Shown: positions 37,882-47,035, numbered from the stretch's first letter. The stretch: 64,000 nucleotides of DNA from Acinetobacter pecorum (GCF_014837015.1 NZ_JACSPT010000014.1:22377-86376), one strand, 5' to 3'. Notes: a model not told the origin generated them from the letters alone. A program made the numbers and translations.

Positions 37882-39033
37882 ATGCTGAGTGCGATATTTA
37901 AAAAAGAACAAGCGGCTGAAGCAGCACCTGAGTCGGCTTCAACAGGCTTATGGCAACTGGCTATGCGCCGTTTGAAACGTGACCGGATTGCCATGTTTTC
38001 CCTGTATGTGGTGCTGTTTTATCTGCTGTTGCTGGTGCTGTCAATGAGCGGCCTGATTGCCAAAGACTGGAATAAAGAAGTGGCGGTCAGCTATGCACCG
38101 CCGAGTTTTATCAATGCAGCGCCAGTTCCGGTTGCATCTGATACAGAGCAGAGCGCAGAATCTGTGCCTCTACCGGTCAATCCAGTTGATCCCTTAAAAG
38201 ATGTCATTGCTGAATTGAATGCTGAAATTGCTGCTGAGCAGGGTGCTGGTGCAGGCATCGATTATTATGGAGTGGTCGATCCGCTGGCAGAAGACATGAA
38301 GGCCATTAATCAGGAGCTCGGCGGCCAGCTGATGGATGAAAGTGGGGAACTCAAGCAAAGTCTGGTCTTCGGCGCCGATAAATGGGGGCAGGATGTTTTA
38401 CAGAAAACCATTAAGGGGGCTGAAACCTCGATTCTGGTTGGACTGATTGCAGCCTTTGTCGCTGTACTGATTGGGACTGCACTGGGTGCAATAGCAGGTT
38501 ACTTTGGTGGTTGGGTCGATGATGTCCTAAACTGGTTTTATAATATCTTTACTTCGATTCCCTATCTGTTGCTGGTTTTGGCGATTGCCGCAGTGTTACA
38601 GCAGAAAGGTATTTTATCAATTATCCTGATTTTAGGTCTGACTGGCTGGACCGGGGTTTTCCGTTTGGTTCGTGCCGAATACATGAAACATACGGCACGT
38701 GAATATGTGCTGGCTGCCAAGGCGATTGGCGTGAGTAATATGCGTCGTATGTTTGTCCATATTTTTCCCAATGTCAGCCATATTGCTCTGGTACAGATGT
38801 CTATTCTGGTGGTGGCATTTATCAAGTCCGAAGTCATTTTGAGCTTTCTTGGTTTCGGTGTGCCTATCGGGGTAGTGTCATGGGGCAGTATGCTAAACGA
38901 AGCGCAAAGCGAGCTGATTTTGGGTAAATGGTGGCAACTGGCGGCAGCCTCAATCGCCATGGCGGTATTGGTGACTGCTTTCTCGATGTTTACCGATGCA
39001 CTCCGTGATGCATTAGATCCAAAACTGAAATAG
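37882..39033 (+). CDS. Peptide ABC transporter permease (DppC type) with a long periplasmic insertion
   Basis: A 383-residue DppC-like permease, about 80 longer than usual. After the first membrane helix (about residues 36-56) comes a hydrophilic, Pro/Ala/Glu-rich insert (about residues 62-165) containing PVPVASDTEQSAESVPLPVNP and an acidic helix. The normal domain follows: GADKWGQDVLQKTIKGAETSILVG, then TAREYVLAAKAIGVSNMRRMFVHIFPN with the ATPase contact. The insert should face the periplasm and might contact the binding proteins or peptidase; that is a guess. A multi-gene operon frames it on both sides. Confidence 0.9.
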   Translation: MLSAIFKKEQAAEAAPESASTGLWQLAMRRLKRDRIAMFSLYVVLFYLLLLVLSMSGLIAKDWNKEVAVSYAPPSFINAAPVPVASDTEQSAESVPLPVNPVDPLKDVIAELNAEIAAEQGAGAGIDYYGVVDPLAEDMKAINQELGGQLMDESGELKQSLVFGADKWGQDVLQKTIKGAETSILVGLIAAFVAVLIGTALGAIAGYFGGWVDDVLNWFYNIFTSIPYLLLVLAIAAVLQQKGILSIILILGLTGWTGVFRLVRAEYMKHTAREYVLAAKAIGVSNMRRMFVHIFPNVSHIALVQMSILVVAFIKSEVILSFLGFGVPIGVVSWGSMLNEAQSELILGKWWQLAAASIAMAVLVTAFSMFTDALRDALDPKLK

Positions 39034-39043
39034 GAGCGCAACG

Positions 39044-40780
39044 ATGTCTGAAATCAATCCAAGCACAGTACCTGCGCTACTTCGCGTAGAAAATCTGCGA
39101 GTCAGTTTTAAAGGTGAAAATAAAGAATATATTGAGACCGTAAAAGGGGTTTCTTTCGAGATTCCGGCCAATACCACGGTTGCACTGGTAGGTGAATCGG
39201 GGAGTGGCAAATCGGTTACTTCTCTCGCTACTATGGGCCTGCTTCCGGCAGAAAGCGCACGTATTTCAGAAGATAGCCAGATCATCTTTGAAGGGAAAAA
39301 CCTGCTCAAGCTTAAAACACGAGAAATGCGCCAGATGTGCGGCAAAGACATTGCCATGATTTTTCAGGAGCCAATGTCTTCGCTAAATCCGGTATTTACG
39401 GTAGGCATGCAGATTGCAGAAATCCTGCAACTACATTTGGGCATGAATAAAAAACAGGCGCGGCAACGTACTCTGGAGCTGCTCAAAGAAGTAGGGATCC
39501 CTGCGCCAGAAACTAAAATTGATGCCTATCCGGGGCAGCTTTCCGGTGGACAGCAACAACGGGTCATGATTGCCATGGCCATTGCCTGTGAACCTAAACT
39601 GTTGATTGCAGATGAACCGACCACAGCTCTGGATGTGACTATTCAAAAGCAGATTCTGGACTTGCTGGAATCGCTGCGGCAACGTCGCCAGATGTCGATG
39701 CTGTTTATTACCCATGATCTGGCATTGGTTGGTGAAATTGCTGATCAGGTGATTGTGATGCGGCATGGGGAAATCCGTGAACAGGGTCCGGTTCGGGAGG
39801 TGCTGGACCGGCCTCAGGACATGTATACCAAAGCCTTGTTACACTGCCGTCCACAATTATCGCAACGTCCGTTACGTTTGCCGATGATCAGCGATTTTAT
39901 GAAACAGGATGGCTCAACCTGGCTGGAAGATATCCGTCTGAATACTCAGCTTCCGCAACGTTCACGTGGACTAAAGGGCGGAGAGGAAATTATTCTGGAT
40001 GTACGGGATCTGAAAAAATCTTTTTATAGTCGTAAAGGACTGTTTGGCAAAGATGAATTTCAGGCAGTAAAAGGGGTTTCTTTCCAGCTAGCCAAAGGCA
40101 AGACCTTGGGGCTGGTCGGGGAATCCGGTTCAGGTAAAACTACCATCGGTTTATTGCTGATGCGTCTGCAACAGGCTACGGGTGGTAAGGCACTGTTTCA
40201 GGGTCGGGACATTCTGGACATGTCGGAACAGGAGTTTACCCAGTATCAACGTAAAATCCAGATCATTTTCCAGAATCCCTATGCTTCGCTGAATCCACGT
40301 TTTACTGTTGGACAAATCCTGATGGAACCGATGCAGATTCACAAGATTGGTCAGGATGATGCCGAACGCAAACAAATGGCTTTAGACCTGTTGGAGCGGG
40401 TCAGCTTGCCTGCACAGGCTTTTTATCGTTATCCGCATGAGTTTTCCGGGGGTCAACGCCAGCGGATTGCAATTGCACGTTGTCTGACTTTAAAACCTGA
40501 GATTTTAATCTGTGATGAATCGGTCTCGGCGCTGGATGTATCAGTACAGGCGCAAGTGCTGAATTTACTGCAAGATTTACAGGATGAATTTGGTCTGAGC
40601 TATATCTTTATTTCGCATGATTTATCGGTAGTGAAATATATTTCTGATCAGATCATGGTGATGAATCATGGGGAGCTGGTAGAAATCGCCAATTCAGATG
40701 AACTGTATCAATCACCACAGCATGAATATACCAAGCGTTTACTCGGGGCTATCCCGCAAGGGATTCCACAAAGTGCCTGA
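39044..40780 (+). CDS. Peptide ABC transporter ATPase, two nucleotide-binding domains fused (DppD-DppF type)
   Basis: A 578-residue protein that fuses the two ATPases of a dipeptide/oligopeptide importer. Domain 1 has Walker A GESGSGKS (residues 50-57), signature LSGGQQQRVMIAMA and Walker B LLIADEPTTALD. Domain 2 has Walker A GESGSGKT (about 359-366), signature FSGGQRQRIAIARC and Walker B ILICDESVSALD. Both sets are intact. YejF and GsiA show the same fusion. The gene ends the operon and is followed by a terminator shared with rluB. Confidence 0.94.
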   Translation: MSEINPSTVPALLRVENLRVSFKGENKEYIETVKGVSFEIPANTTVALVGESGSGKSVTSLATMGLLPAESARISEDSQIIFEGKNLLKLKTREMRQMCGKDIAMIFQEPMSSLNPVFTVGMQIAEILQLHLGMNKKQARQRTLELLKEVGIPAPETKIDAYPGQLSGGQQQRVMIAMAIACEPKLLIADEPTTALDVTIQKQILDLLESLRQRRQMSMLFITHDLALVGEIADQVIVMRHGEIREQGPVREVLDRPQDMYTKALLHCRPQLSQRPLRLPMISDFMKQDGSTWLEDIRLNTQLPQRSRGLKGGEEIILDVRDLKKSFYSRKGLFGKDEFQAVKGVSFQLAKGKTLGLVGESGSGKTTIGLLLMRLQQATGGKALFQGRDILDMSEQEFTQYQRKIQIIFQNPYASLNPRFTVGQILMEPMQIHKIGQDDAERKQMALDLLERVSLPAQAFYRYPHEFSGGQRQRIAIARCLTLKPEILICDESVSALDVSVQAQVLNLLQDLQDEFGLSYIFISHDLSVVKYISDQIMVMNHGELVEIANSDELYQSPQHEYTKRLLGAIPQGIPQSA

Positions 40781-40791
40781 TGCATAAGACA

Positions 40792-40825
40792 TAAAAAAGT
40801 CAGGCAATGTGCCTGACTTTTTTTA
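40792..40825. terminator. Bidirectional terminator between the peptide operon and rluB
   Basis: AAAAAAGTCAGGC and GCCTGACTTTTTT pair around AATGT, with A-run and T-run on opposite sides. Confidence 0.92.
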
Positions 40826-40838
40826 TTTATCTTAATTA

Positions 40839-41891
40839 TTAAAACTTTTTAAAGCCTTTGTTGACGCCATATGGACGACGCGGCGCATTTTCATCACGCT
40901 CTTCACGACGACCAAAGCCCTGACCCGGACGGTTTTCACGACGAACGAACTGAGTGCCATTCTGGTTTTCACTTCTGTCACGACGACCATAAGCATTGTC
41001 ATCACGACGCTCACGGCCAGTGTTGTTTTGTGGTTGCTCATCACTGTCACGACGTTGCTGACGCAAGAAACCGCCACGGCGTGCAGCCATCGGCTTGTCC
41101 TGCATACGTTCATTACGGCGTTTTGCCATACCAAACAAGCCAGTACCTTGACGTGGTTTCAATTCCACTGATTTGGTCAGGTTGTCGATATCATTTTTAT
41201 CCAGTTCAATCCAGCGACCGGTACGCAGTTCGCGTGGCAAAATCACGCTACCATAACGGGTACGCAGTAGACGGCTGACTTTCAGGCCTTGTGATTCAAA
41301 GATACGACGAACTTCACGGTTACGCCCTTCTTTTACCACCACCTGATACCAGCGGTTGATCCCGTCACCGCCAAGTTCAGAGAAAGATTCAAATTTCGCA
41401 GGACCATCATCCAGCACTACGCCTTTCAACATGTTATTTTTTAGTTGTGGTGTTACTTCGCCCATGACACGAACCGCATATTCACGTTCGATTTCATTCG
41501 ATGGGTGCATCAGACGATTCGCAAGTTCGCCATCATTGGTAAACAGTAGCAGACCGGTCGAGTTAATATCCAGACGACCCACCATTACCCAGCGATCGCC
41601 CGGAATAGCAGGCAGTTGTTCAAACACAGTCGGACGGTTTTCAGGATCGCTACGTGAGCAGATTTCGCCTTCAGGTTTGTAATAAATAATGACACGACGA
41701 CGGATTTCGTCTTCAATCTGGAACGCAACTTTACGACCATCGATGCGAAGCTCATCACCTGGTTCGATTCGTTCACCCACTTGGGCAATTTGCCCATTGA
41801 CACTTACACGACCTGCGGCAATGACTTCTTCCATATAACGGCGAGAACCCAAACCAACGCGTGCAAGCACCTTTTGCAACTTTTCACTCAT
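40839..41891 (-). CDS. rluB: 23S rRNA pseudouridine(2605) synthase RluB
   Basis: Converts uridine 2605 of 23S rRNA to pseudouridine. The N-terminal S4 domain (EKLQKVLARVGLGSRRYMEEVIAAGRVSVNGQ) and the catalytic motif GRLDINSTGLLLFTNDGELANRLMHPS, with the active Asp, are present, as are the later GRNREVRRIFESQGLKVSRLLRTRYG. After about residue 245 comes a disordered tail rich in Arg, Asn, Asp and Gly, such as the RRDRSEN and GRREERDENAPRR segments, as seen in some other RluB proteins. It is likely the last gene of scpA-scpB-rluB. Confidence 0.94.
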   Translation of the reverse strand: MSEKLQKVLARVGLGSRRYMEEVIAAGRVSVNGQIAQVGERIEPGDELRIDGRKVAFQIEDEIRRRVIIYYKPEGEICSRSDPENRPTVFEQLPAIPGDRWVMVGRLDINSTGLLLFTNDGELANRLMHPSNEIEREYAVRVMGEVTPQLKNNMLKGVVLDDGPAKFESFSELGGDGINRWYQVVVKEGRNREVRRIFESQGLKVSRLLRTRYGSVILPRELRTGRWIELDKNDIDNLTKSVELKPRQGTGLFGMAKRRNERMQDKPMAARRGGFLRQQRRDSDEQPQNNTGRERRDDNAYGRRDRSENQNGTQFVRRENRPGQGFGRREERDENAPRRPYGVNKGFKKF

Positions 41892-41932
41892 GACAGCATA
41901 ACCTTAGAAATAATTATCAACAGTTCACCTAT

Positions 41933-42523
41933 TTATGACTTCGGTGCATTTGCATCGAGGGCCATAAAAGCTTCCTTGGCATCCTGCAGGGGAGGCAATT
42001 GGCCCAAACTATTCAGGCCAAACGCATTTAAAAATTGTGGCGTTGTCATTAACAACGCAGGTCTTCCAGGGAGTTCACGAAATCCGGACTCTTTAATCCA
42101 GTTCCAGTCAAACAGCGTACGCAGGTTTTGACTGTTATTCGTAACACCACGAATCTGTTCAATATCCGCTCGAGTCACAGGCTGATGATAAGCAATCACT
42201 GCAAGCGTCTCCAGTAAGGAAGGCGACAAGCGAGCCGGTCGTTCAGGCCAGGTCTGTGCAATAATATTACGATATTTTGCACGTACTTGAAAACGATAAC
42301 CTTGTGCTGTTTCCACCAGTTCAATTGAGCGGCCATGCATCAGCATGGAAAGCTGTTGTAAATACTGACGTAATTCCTGTTTGCTATAACGATCCTGAAA
42401 AGCTTCTTTCAGACGAGCCAATGAAACCGCAGTGTCGCTGGCAAAAATAATTGCCTCAAGCTGCATCAGGACTTCATGCAGATTATCTTCTGCAGATAAC
42501 AGCATATTCTGATTGGGTGTCAT
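41933..42523 (-). CDS. scpB: Segregation and condensation protein ScpB
   Basis: Accessory subunit of the Smc-ScpAB condensin, forming a dimer on ScpA. 196 residues with two winged-helix domains: LEAIIFASDTAVSLARLKEAF near the start, and LLETLAVIAYHQPVTRADIEQIRGV...LRTLFDWNWIKESGFRELPGRPALLMTTPQFLNAFGL, the hallmark second domain. Its start overlaps the scpA stop as ATGA (42520-42523), indicating translational coupling. Confidence 0.94.
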   Translation of the reverse strand: MTPNQNMLLSAEDNLHEVLMQLEAIIFASDTAVSLARLKEAFQDRYSKQELRQYLQQLSMLMHGRSIELVETAQGYRFQVRAKYRNIIAQTWPERPARLSPSLLETLAVIAYHQPVTRADIEQIRGVTNNSQNLRTLFDWNWIKESGFRELPGRPALLMTTPQFLNAFGLNSLGQLPPLQDAKEAFMALDANAPKS

Positions 42524-43314
42524 TGGTTGGCTCCTTGAATCGCGAGCGGGGCTTCAATACCTGTAGCAATAATCTGAATTTTTTGTTGCCGGGTTAGTTC
42601 CAGCACTGCCATAAAGGTGACCACCATACCCATACGGCCTTGGCTCGGTTTTAACAAGTCCTTAAAGCTGAGTACTGCGCCAGTTTCAATACAACTTTCA
42701 ATATAGGCAATCCGTTCTTCCAGCAGTACCGGTTCCTGTTGTACCTGATGAATCACCGGTTCAGGACGGTTAAATATACAAAGCAAGGCATCACGCAGTA
42801 AATCGCTTGAATAGCCCTCATTCGGCTGCTGGATGTCTCCCAGAGTGACATTGGCGGTAAAGGTGTCACGTTCCAGAATCGGCATCTGGCCCAGACGTTC
42901 TGCTGCCTGTTTAATTCTTAAATAATTTTCTAAACGGTCAATCAGTTCTTGTTTTGGATCTTGTTCAATTGCAGCCAGACTTTTCGGTTTAGGTAATAGC
43001 AAGCGTGATTTCAGATCTGCCAGTAATGCGGCCATCACCATATAGTCTGCTGTCAGTTCGATATTCAGGGATTTCATTGCGTCCATGTAAGACAAGTACT
43101 GGGCTGCAATCGGTGCAATATCGACCTGTAACAGGTCAAAACCGTTTTTTTGAATCAGGTAAATTAAAAAGTCGAGCGGGCCTTCAAAATGTTCTAATAA
43201 AATTTCAAATGCTGCTGGAGGAATATACAGATCCTCCGGGATTGTCTCCTGCCATTCATCCAGAACCCGAATGTGCGGAGCAGATTCCCTAATGTTATGG
43301 ATAATTTGAGTCAT
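42520..43314 (-). CDS. scpA: Segregation and condensation protein ScpA
   Basis: Kleisin subunit bridging the Smc heads. 264 residues: the N-terminal FEILLEHFEGPLDFLIYLIQKNGFDLLQVDIAPIAAQYL is the Smc-neck-binding region. YMVMAALLADLKSRLLLP follows. The C-terminal winged helix (VVTFMAVLELTRQQKIQIIATG) contacts the Smc head. It overlaps scpB by 4 bp. The partner smc lies about 22 kb away on the other strand. Confidence 0.93.
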   Translation of the reverse strand: MTQIIHNIRESAPHIRVLDEWQETIPEDLYIPPAAFEILLEHFEGPLDFLIYLIQKNGFDLLQVDIAPIAAQYLSYMDAMKSLNIELTADYMVMAALLADLKSRLLLPKPKSLAAIEQDPKQELIDRLENYLRIKQAAERLGQMPILERDTFTANVTLGDIQQPNEGYSSDLLRDALLCIFNRPEPVIHQVQQEPVLLEERIAYIESCIETGAVLSFKDLLKPSQGRMGMVVTFMAVLELTRQQKIQIIATGIEAPLAIQGANQ

Positions 43315-43817
43315 TACAATTATAGGCCACGCGAATTTTCAAAGGCATGCAAAGGCTTGATTTTCGGTATCTGATCGAAACAAAAGCACAGGATTTAGCA
43401 GTGGCATTGTACTGGAAAAGTAACTTTAAATAAATTAAATAAACACTCAAAGCAATAAAAACTTAAAAAAATAATGGAATTTAACTGCTCTTTAAAAAAA
43501 GCCCAGAGCAAAAGACCGAGTATGGTAGAAAATATACGATGATCTTCATGTTAATACGAGTTTAAAAATTAAGAGACCGAAGGGTAAACATCGGTTGATG
43601 CATGCAAAAAGCTGGATAAAGGCTGTCCTTCTTACTGAAAAGAGAAAGTGATTTAGTGGATAGGCGCTGAATGAATTTTAAACGGATTTTCCATTAAGAA
43701 ACATGAAATTAATAAATATTAATAAAATGCACTTCTATAATTTTTGGTCAAAAACTTCGCTATACTGCTGAAAAAATAGTCGAAGCTCACAAAAAATATT
43801 AAAAAGGTGAAGAAAGT
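43315..43817. other. AT-rich divergent intergenic region, no gene seen
   Basis: About 500 bp between scpA (leftward) and a small membrane-protein gene (rightward). Only very short reading frames without ribosome-binding sites are present. TATACT at 43761-43766 could be a -10 element for the rightward gene, but no matching -35 was found. Confidence 0.5.
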
Positions 43818-44297
43818 ATGCCTCTTATTTTGCTTGTTATTGCAATGATCGCATTCGGGGGATTTTGGGCTTATCCCAAATATCAGATTATGCAGCTTGA
43901 AGATGAAGCACGCACAGGACTGAAATCAGGGGGATTCTCGGCTTTTGCCGAACAGGCCCGGCCTGTCATGCAGGCCATGAAAATGGATTTTAGCATCCTT
44001 GACCAATATCCTCAGATCCGTTTTTATATGCGGCATATGGCCTATGAAGGGGACCAGCTGGACGAAAGGGTTAAGCTGGATATGCAAGCCATGTCTTGTG
44101 AGTCAATCAATTCCTTTAAAGTCATGGAACCCAAGGCACGTACAGCAATGCTAAACGTACTGGAGGAAGATCAGATCGTTTTTCATGTGTATCTGAAAAA
44201 TAAACTGGGCGAGGAACTCATGCACCATGAACAGAAGCTATCGCAATGCCCAAATTTCATTGCAGTTCGTCATTATGAACGTAGTTCAGACTCCTAA
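43818..44297 (+). CDS. Small membrane-anchored protein of unknown function
   Basis: A 159-residue protein not recognised as a known family. Residues 2-20 (PLILLVIAMIAFGGFWAYP) form one membrane segment or an uncleaved signal. The rest is hydrophilic and helical, with two cysteines (in MSCESIN and LSQCPNF) that could form a disulfide if the domain is outside the cytoplasm. AAGGTGAAGAAAGT upstream gives a good ribosome-binding site. It stands alone, with no operon partner. A conserved lineage-specific protein is likely. Confidence 0.65.
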   Translation: MPLILLVIAMIAFGGFWAYPKYQIMQLEDEARTGLKSGGFSAFAEQARPVMQAMKMDFSILDQYPQIRFYMRHMAYEGDQLDERVKLDMQAMSCESINSFKVMEPKARTAMLNVLEEDQIVFHVYLKNKLGEELMHHEQKLSQCPNFIAVRHYERSSDS

Positions 44298-44378
44298 ACT
44301 GTTTTTGGCAACCACCACATATCTGTCGAATTGAAAAGAATAAAACTGCAACCTCTCACCATATGCTGTTTTAGATTT

Positions 44379-44680
44379 TTATGGTGAGGAATGACTATAT
44401 TCCTTGGCGGCAAACTCAATGAGACGCTGACAAGTCTCTGCCAGGCATACGTTCTGGCTTGAATAGATCTGCAACAACTGTCTCAATAGAGTCAACGTCA
44501 GGAAAATTGGTACTCAGTATGATCAATATTTACAGCGGGATGTGGAGAAGAATGTGCTTCGACCATGACTGCCTTGGATTGTAGAAGCCAAGGCATTTCT
44601 GCATAGATTAAATCCTGTGCAGAAAATTCATGCTGATTCAGAAGCAAATAAAATAGATCCATGCATTCGAACTCTCTCAA
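44379..44680 (-). pseudogene. Small hypothetical gene with a likely 1-bp frameshift
   Basis: From the TTG at 44680 (or ATG at 44662) a frame reads MDLFYLLLNQHEFSAQDLIYAEM...NIDHTEYQF and stops at 44498. In a neighbouring frame the DNA continues as LTLTLLRQLLQIYSSQNV...CLAETCQRLIEFAAKEYSHSSP and stops at 44379. One extra base in the T-run (AAAA at 44503-44506 on the + strand) would join the two into roughly 95-100 residues. Both halves have protein-like composition with Cys/Leu-rich helices. The family is unknown. It starts just after yciO on the same strand. This could be a decaying gene or a base-calling error. Confidence 0.5.
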
Positions 44681-44716
44681 TACTGAAGGACAATTTTCGC
44701 ATTCTTCATTTAACGA

Positions 44717-45334
44717 CTATTCAAATGCACTCACATCACCGACACCCCGACGGATCACTTCTGGATGATCACCGGATAAATCTACAATAGAAGTTGTGCT
44801 CAGCGTGCCTAAGCCGCTATCTATAAAAACATCAATGCGTTTACCCAACTGCATCTCAATATCATAAGGATCATCAAGTGGATCGGTCTGTCCCGGTAAA
44901 ATCAGGGTAGAGGTCAACAGCGGCTCACCCAGTTCTTTGAGCAGCATCTGGCATACCGGATTATTCGGAATGCGCAGACCAATGGTTTTCTTTTTGGGAT
45001 GCATCAACCGACGCGGGACTTCACTGGTCGCAGGTAAAATAAAGGTCGTGACTGCCGGTGTATTATTTTTCAGCAAACGGTACATGGCATTGTCCACTTT
45101 GGCATAGGTGGCAATATCGGACAAATCACAGCACAGAATCGCATATTGATGCTTTGGACCCAGACCACGAATCTGCGCAATCCGTTCCATGGCACTCTTG
45201 TTCCCGATCTGGCAACCAATCGCATAGGCCGCATCAGTGGGATAGACCACAACATCACCCGCACGGATACGTTCCACTGCCTGACTGATTAAGCGGGGTT
45301 GTGGATTATCTGGGTGTACGCGTAAATGCAGCAT
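44717..45334 (-). CDS. yciO: YciO family protein (Sua5/YrdC/TsaC-like)
   Basis: A 205-residue YrdC-fold protein that resembles E. coli YciO closely in pattern: LRVHPDNPQPRLISQAVERIRAGDVVVYPTDAAYAIGC, LLKNNTPAVTTFILPATSEVPRRLMHPKKKTIGLRIP and VIRRGVGDVSAFE. Family members bind nucleotides, and TsaC/Sua5 makes threonylcarbamoyl-AMP for tRNA modification. YciO itself is not an efficient TsaC, so the role should be stated as probable. It lies upstream of the frameshifted small gene and downstream of epmC, all on the minus strand. Confidence 0.88.
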   Translation of the reverse strand: MLHLRVHPDNPQPRLISQAVERIRAGDVVVYPTDAAYAIGCQIGNKSAMERIAQIRGLGPKHQYAILCCDLSDIATYAKVDNAMYRLLKNNTPAVTTFILPATSEVPRRLMHPKKKTIGLRIPNNPVCQMLLKELGEPLLTSTLILPGQTDPLDDPYDIEMQLGKRIDVFIDSGLGTLSTTSIVDLSGDHPEVIRRGVGDVSAFE

Positions 45335-45421
45335 AGAGACTACTCCAAGCTTGGACTGATGGCTTATTATGTGGCGCTTGAGTCATGTCTGACAATCATT
45401 AAAAAGGTAGATTTGTGTAAT

Positions 45422-46084
45422 TTAATCAAGCATTTCACGTATAAATTCATCAGATTGTAAACTTTTACCACCTCTGGTACAGGCACAGATACATTGGATA
45501 AAGCGCATTGCATCACGTGGAAGCTTGGCCGTGCCGTTGAAATAAGCCTGCACCTGGGCGTAGACATTGTCTTTAAAGCCCTTGCCATCCCCACCGTCGC
45601 CAGTCAGATTATCCAAAGATACCCGGAACTTACGGCCAAAAGCCTGGGCAAACATCCATTCAATCGCCTGTGGCTTGACTTCGACCTGTTCAAATAACGC
45701 CTGCTGTTCCTGGGTACGCCCATCTGGCGCATACCAGTAGCCCAGATCTGGCAACAGGCGGCGTTTGTCTCCGGCAATGGTCCAGTGACTGATTTCATGC
45801 AAGGCACTATTAAAGAAACCGTGTGCAAACTGGATCCGGGCAGGAGCATCCTGAGTTGCCGGGAAATATTCTGGTTCAAAATCGCCGCGGACTAAAGTGA
45901 CATTTAGGTGGGAAAACCAGTGATTAAAGTGTAAGATGAGCCAATCAACCTGCTGCACTTCTGATAATAAATTCGCCCACGGTAAGCGTTGCACTTGCTG
46001 TAGTGAGCTGTCAGAATCGGAGGTTGAAAGTGTGCTAACGAGTGATGAAATATTCACTTCTGTTTGCGGCTGCAACAGATGCAT
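45422..46084 (-). CDS. epmC: Elongation factor P hydroxylase EpmC
   Basis: Hydroxylates the modified lysine of translation factor EF-P. 220 residues; the motif FFNSALHEISHWTIAGDKRRLLPDLGYWYAPDGRTQEQQALFEQVEVKPQAIEW matches the YfcM/EpmC family and contains the probable metal-binding HExxH-like His/Glu. The N-terminus is Ser/Thr/Gln-rich. EpmC works after EpmA and EpmB, which are not in this window. The yceD gene starts divergently about 100 bp away. Confidence 0.88.
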   Translation of the reverse strand: MHLLQPQTEVNISSLVSTLSTSDSDSSLQQVQRLPWANLLSEVQQVDWLILHFNHWFSHLNVTLVRGDFEPEYFPATQDAPARIQFAHGFFNSALHEISHWTIAGDKRRLLPDLGYWYAPDGRTQEQQALFEQVEVKPQAIEWMFAQAFGRKFRVSLDNLTGDGGDGKGFKDNVYAQVQAYFNGTAKLPRDAMRFIQCICACTRGGKSLQSDEFIREMLD

Positions 46085-46183
46085 GACTGAAATTACCCAA
46101 TTGGTCTGTCTAAAAATAAGTACAAAATTGTATCTTAATCTTTGACAGAGTTCTGATGAATTTGTAGAATTGCCGCCTTAATT

Positions 46184-46741
46184 ATGTCAGCAAATACCTT
46201 TCCGGCACAGATTGAGCCGTTTAAATGGGCTGAACAAGGCTTTACATGGTCAGGTACCCTGCCATTGTCTCGCTTTGTTCGTATCGCTCGTGAAGCTGTT
46301 GGATCAATTGATGATCAATTGATTAACATAGACTGTAAGCTATCAATGGATGCCTATCATCGCATTGCATGGCTAGATGGTCATGTTGAAACGAAAGTTC
46401 CAATGGAATGCCAGCGTTGTCTGGACACCGTTGAAATTGAACTCGTTTCAGATTTTCATCTGGCTCTTGTAGATGATGAGTCACTGATAGAGCGCTTGGA
46501 TGAGGATGCTGATTTCATCGTCCTAGGTGAAAGTGAAGCAACGACGAAAGGTTCATATGATGCACCTGCCACCGCTGATTTACTCGCACTGATAGAAGAT
46601 GAATTGTTATTGTTGATGCCGCTGTCTCCTAAGCATGATGCTTGCGAACATAAGCATCAACCTGCCGTAGAAGAAGTTGTTGAAGAAAAACGGGATAATC
46701 CGTTTGAAGTTTTGGCAGCTCTGAAGGGTAAACTTAACTAA
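46184..46741 (+). CDS. yceD: YceD family protein (DUF177)
   Basis: A 185-residue YceD/DUF177 protein, a family linked to 23S rRNA accumulation and ribosome assembly and found next to rpmF in most bacteria. The motif VPMECQRCLDTVEIELVSDFHLALVDDE has the conserved Cys pair. The later ALIEDELLLLMPLSPKHD...NPFEVLAALKG is also typical. The rpmF ATG is 77 bp downstream, so they are likely cotranscribed. Confidence 0.92.
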   Translation: MSANTFPAQIEPFKWAEQGFTWSGTLPLSRFVRIAREAVGSIDDQLINIDCKLSMDAYHRIAWLDGHVETKVPMECQRCLDTVEIELVSDFHLALVDDESLIERLDEDADFIVLGESEATTKGSYDAPATADLLALIEDELLLLMPLSPKHDACEHKHQPAVEEVVEEKRDNPFEVLAALKGKLN

Positions 46742-46818
46742 TTTTTGTGTTATACTCATATGTATAAGACAATCGAATTTGTTCTGATCCATTTTTTCGA
46801 TATTTGTAAGGAGCCATC

Positions 46819-47001
46819 ATGGCCGTTCAGCAAAACCGTAAAAGTCGCTCTCGCCGTGACATGCGCCGTTCACATGACGCTTTAACTGAGAATGCATTAA
46901 CTGTAGACCAAGCTACTGGTGAAACTCATCGTCGTCACCACGTATCTAAAGATGGTATCTACCGTGGTCGTCAATTATTCGCTAAAGCATCTGCTGAATA
47001 A
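46819..47001 (+). CDS. rpmF: 50S ribosomal protein L32
   Basis: A 60-residue basic ribosomal protein with the start [22 protein letters not shown] and the C-terminal [15 protein letters not shown]. The four zinc-binding cysteines of some L32 proteins are absent, so this is a zinc-independent version. AAGGAG lies close before the ATG. A terminator follows. The plsX and fabH genes that often come next are missing. Confidence 0.97.
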   Translation: MAVQQNRKSRSRRDMRRSHDALTENALTVDQATGETHRRHHVSKDGIYRGRQLFAKASAE

Positions 47002-47035
47002 TTGATGATGTATTAAGCGTTAAAGCTTAGTAGAA

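Noticed and set aside
38562..39041. 159-codon antisense frame over the DppC-type permease gene
   Set aside because: Fully covered by a well-supported membrane protein on the other strand.
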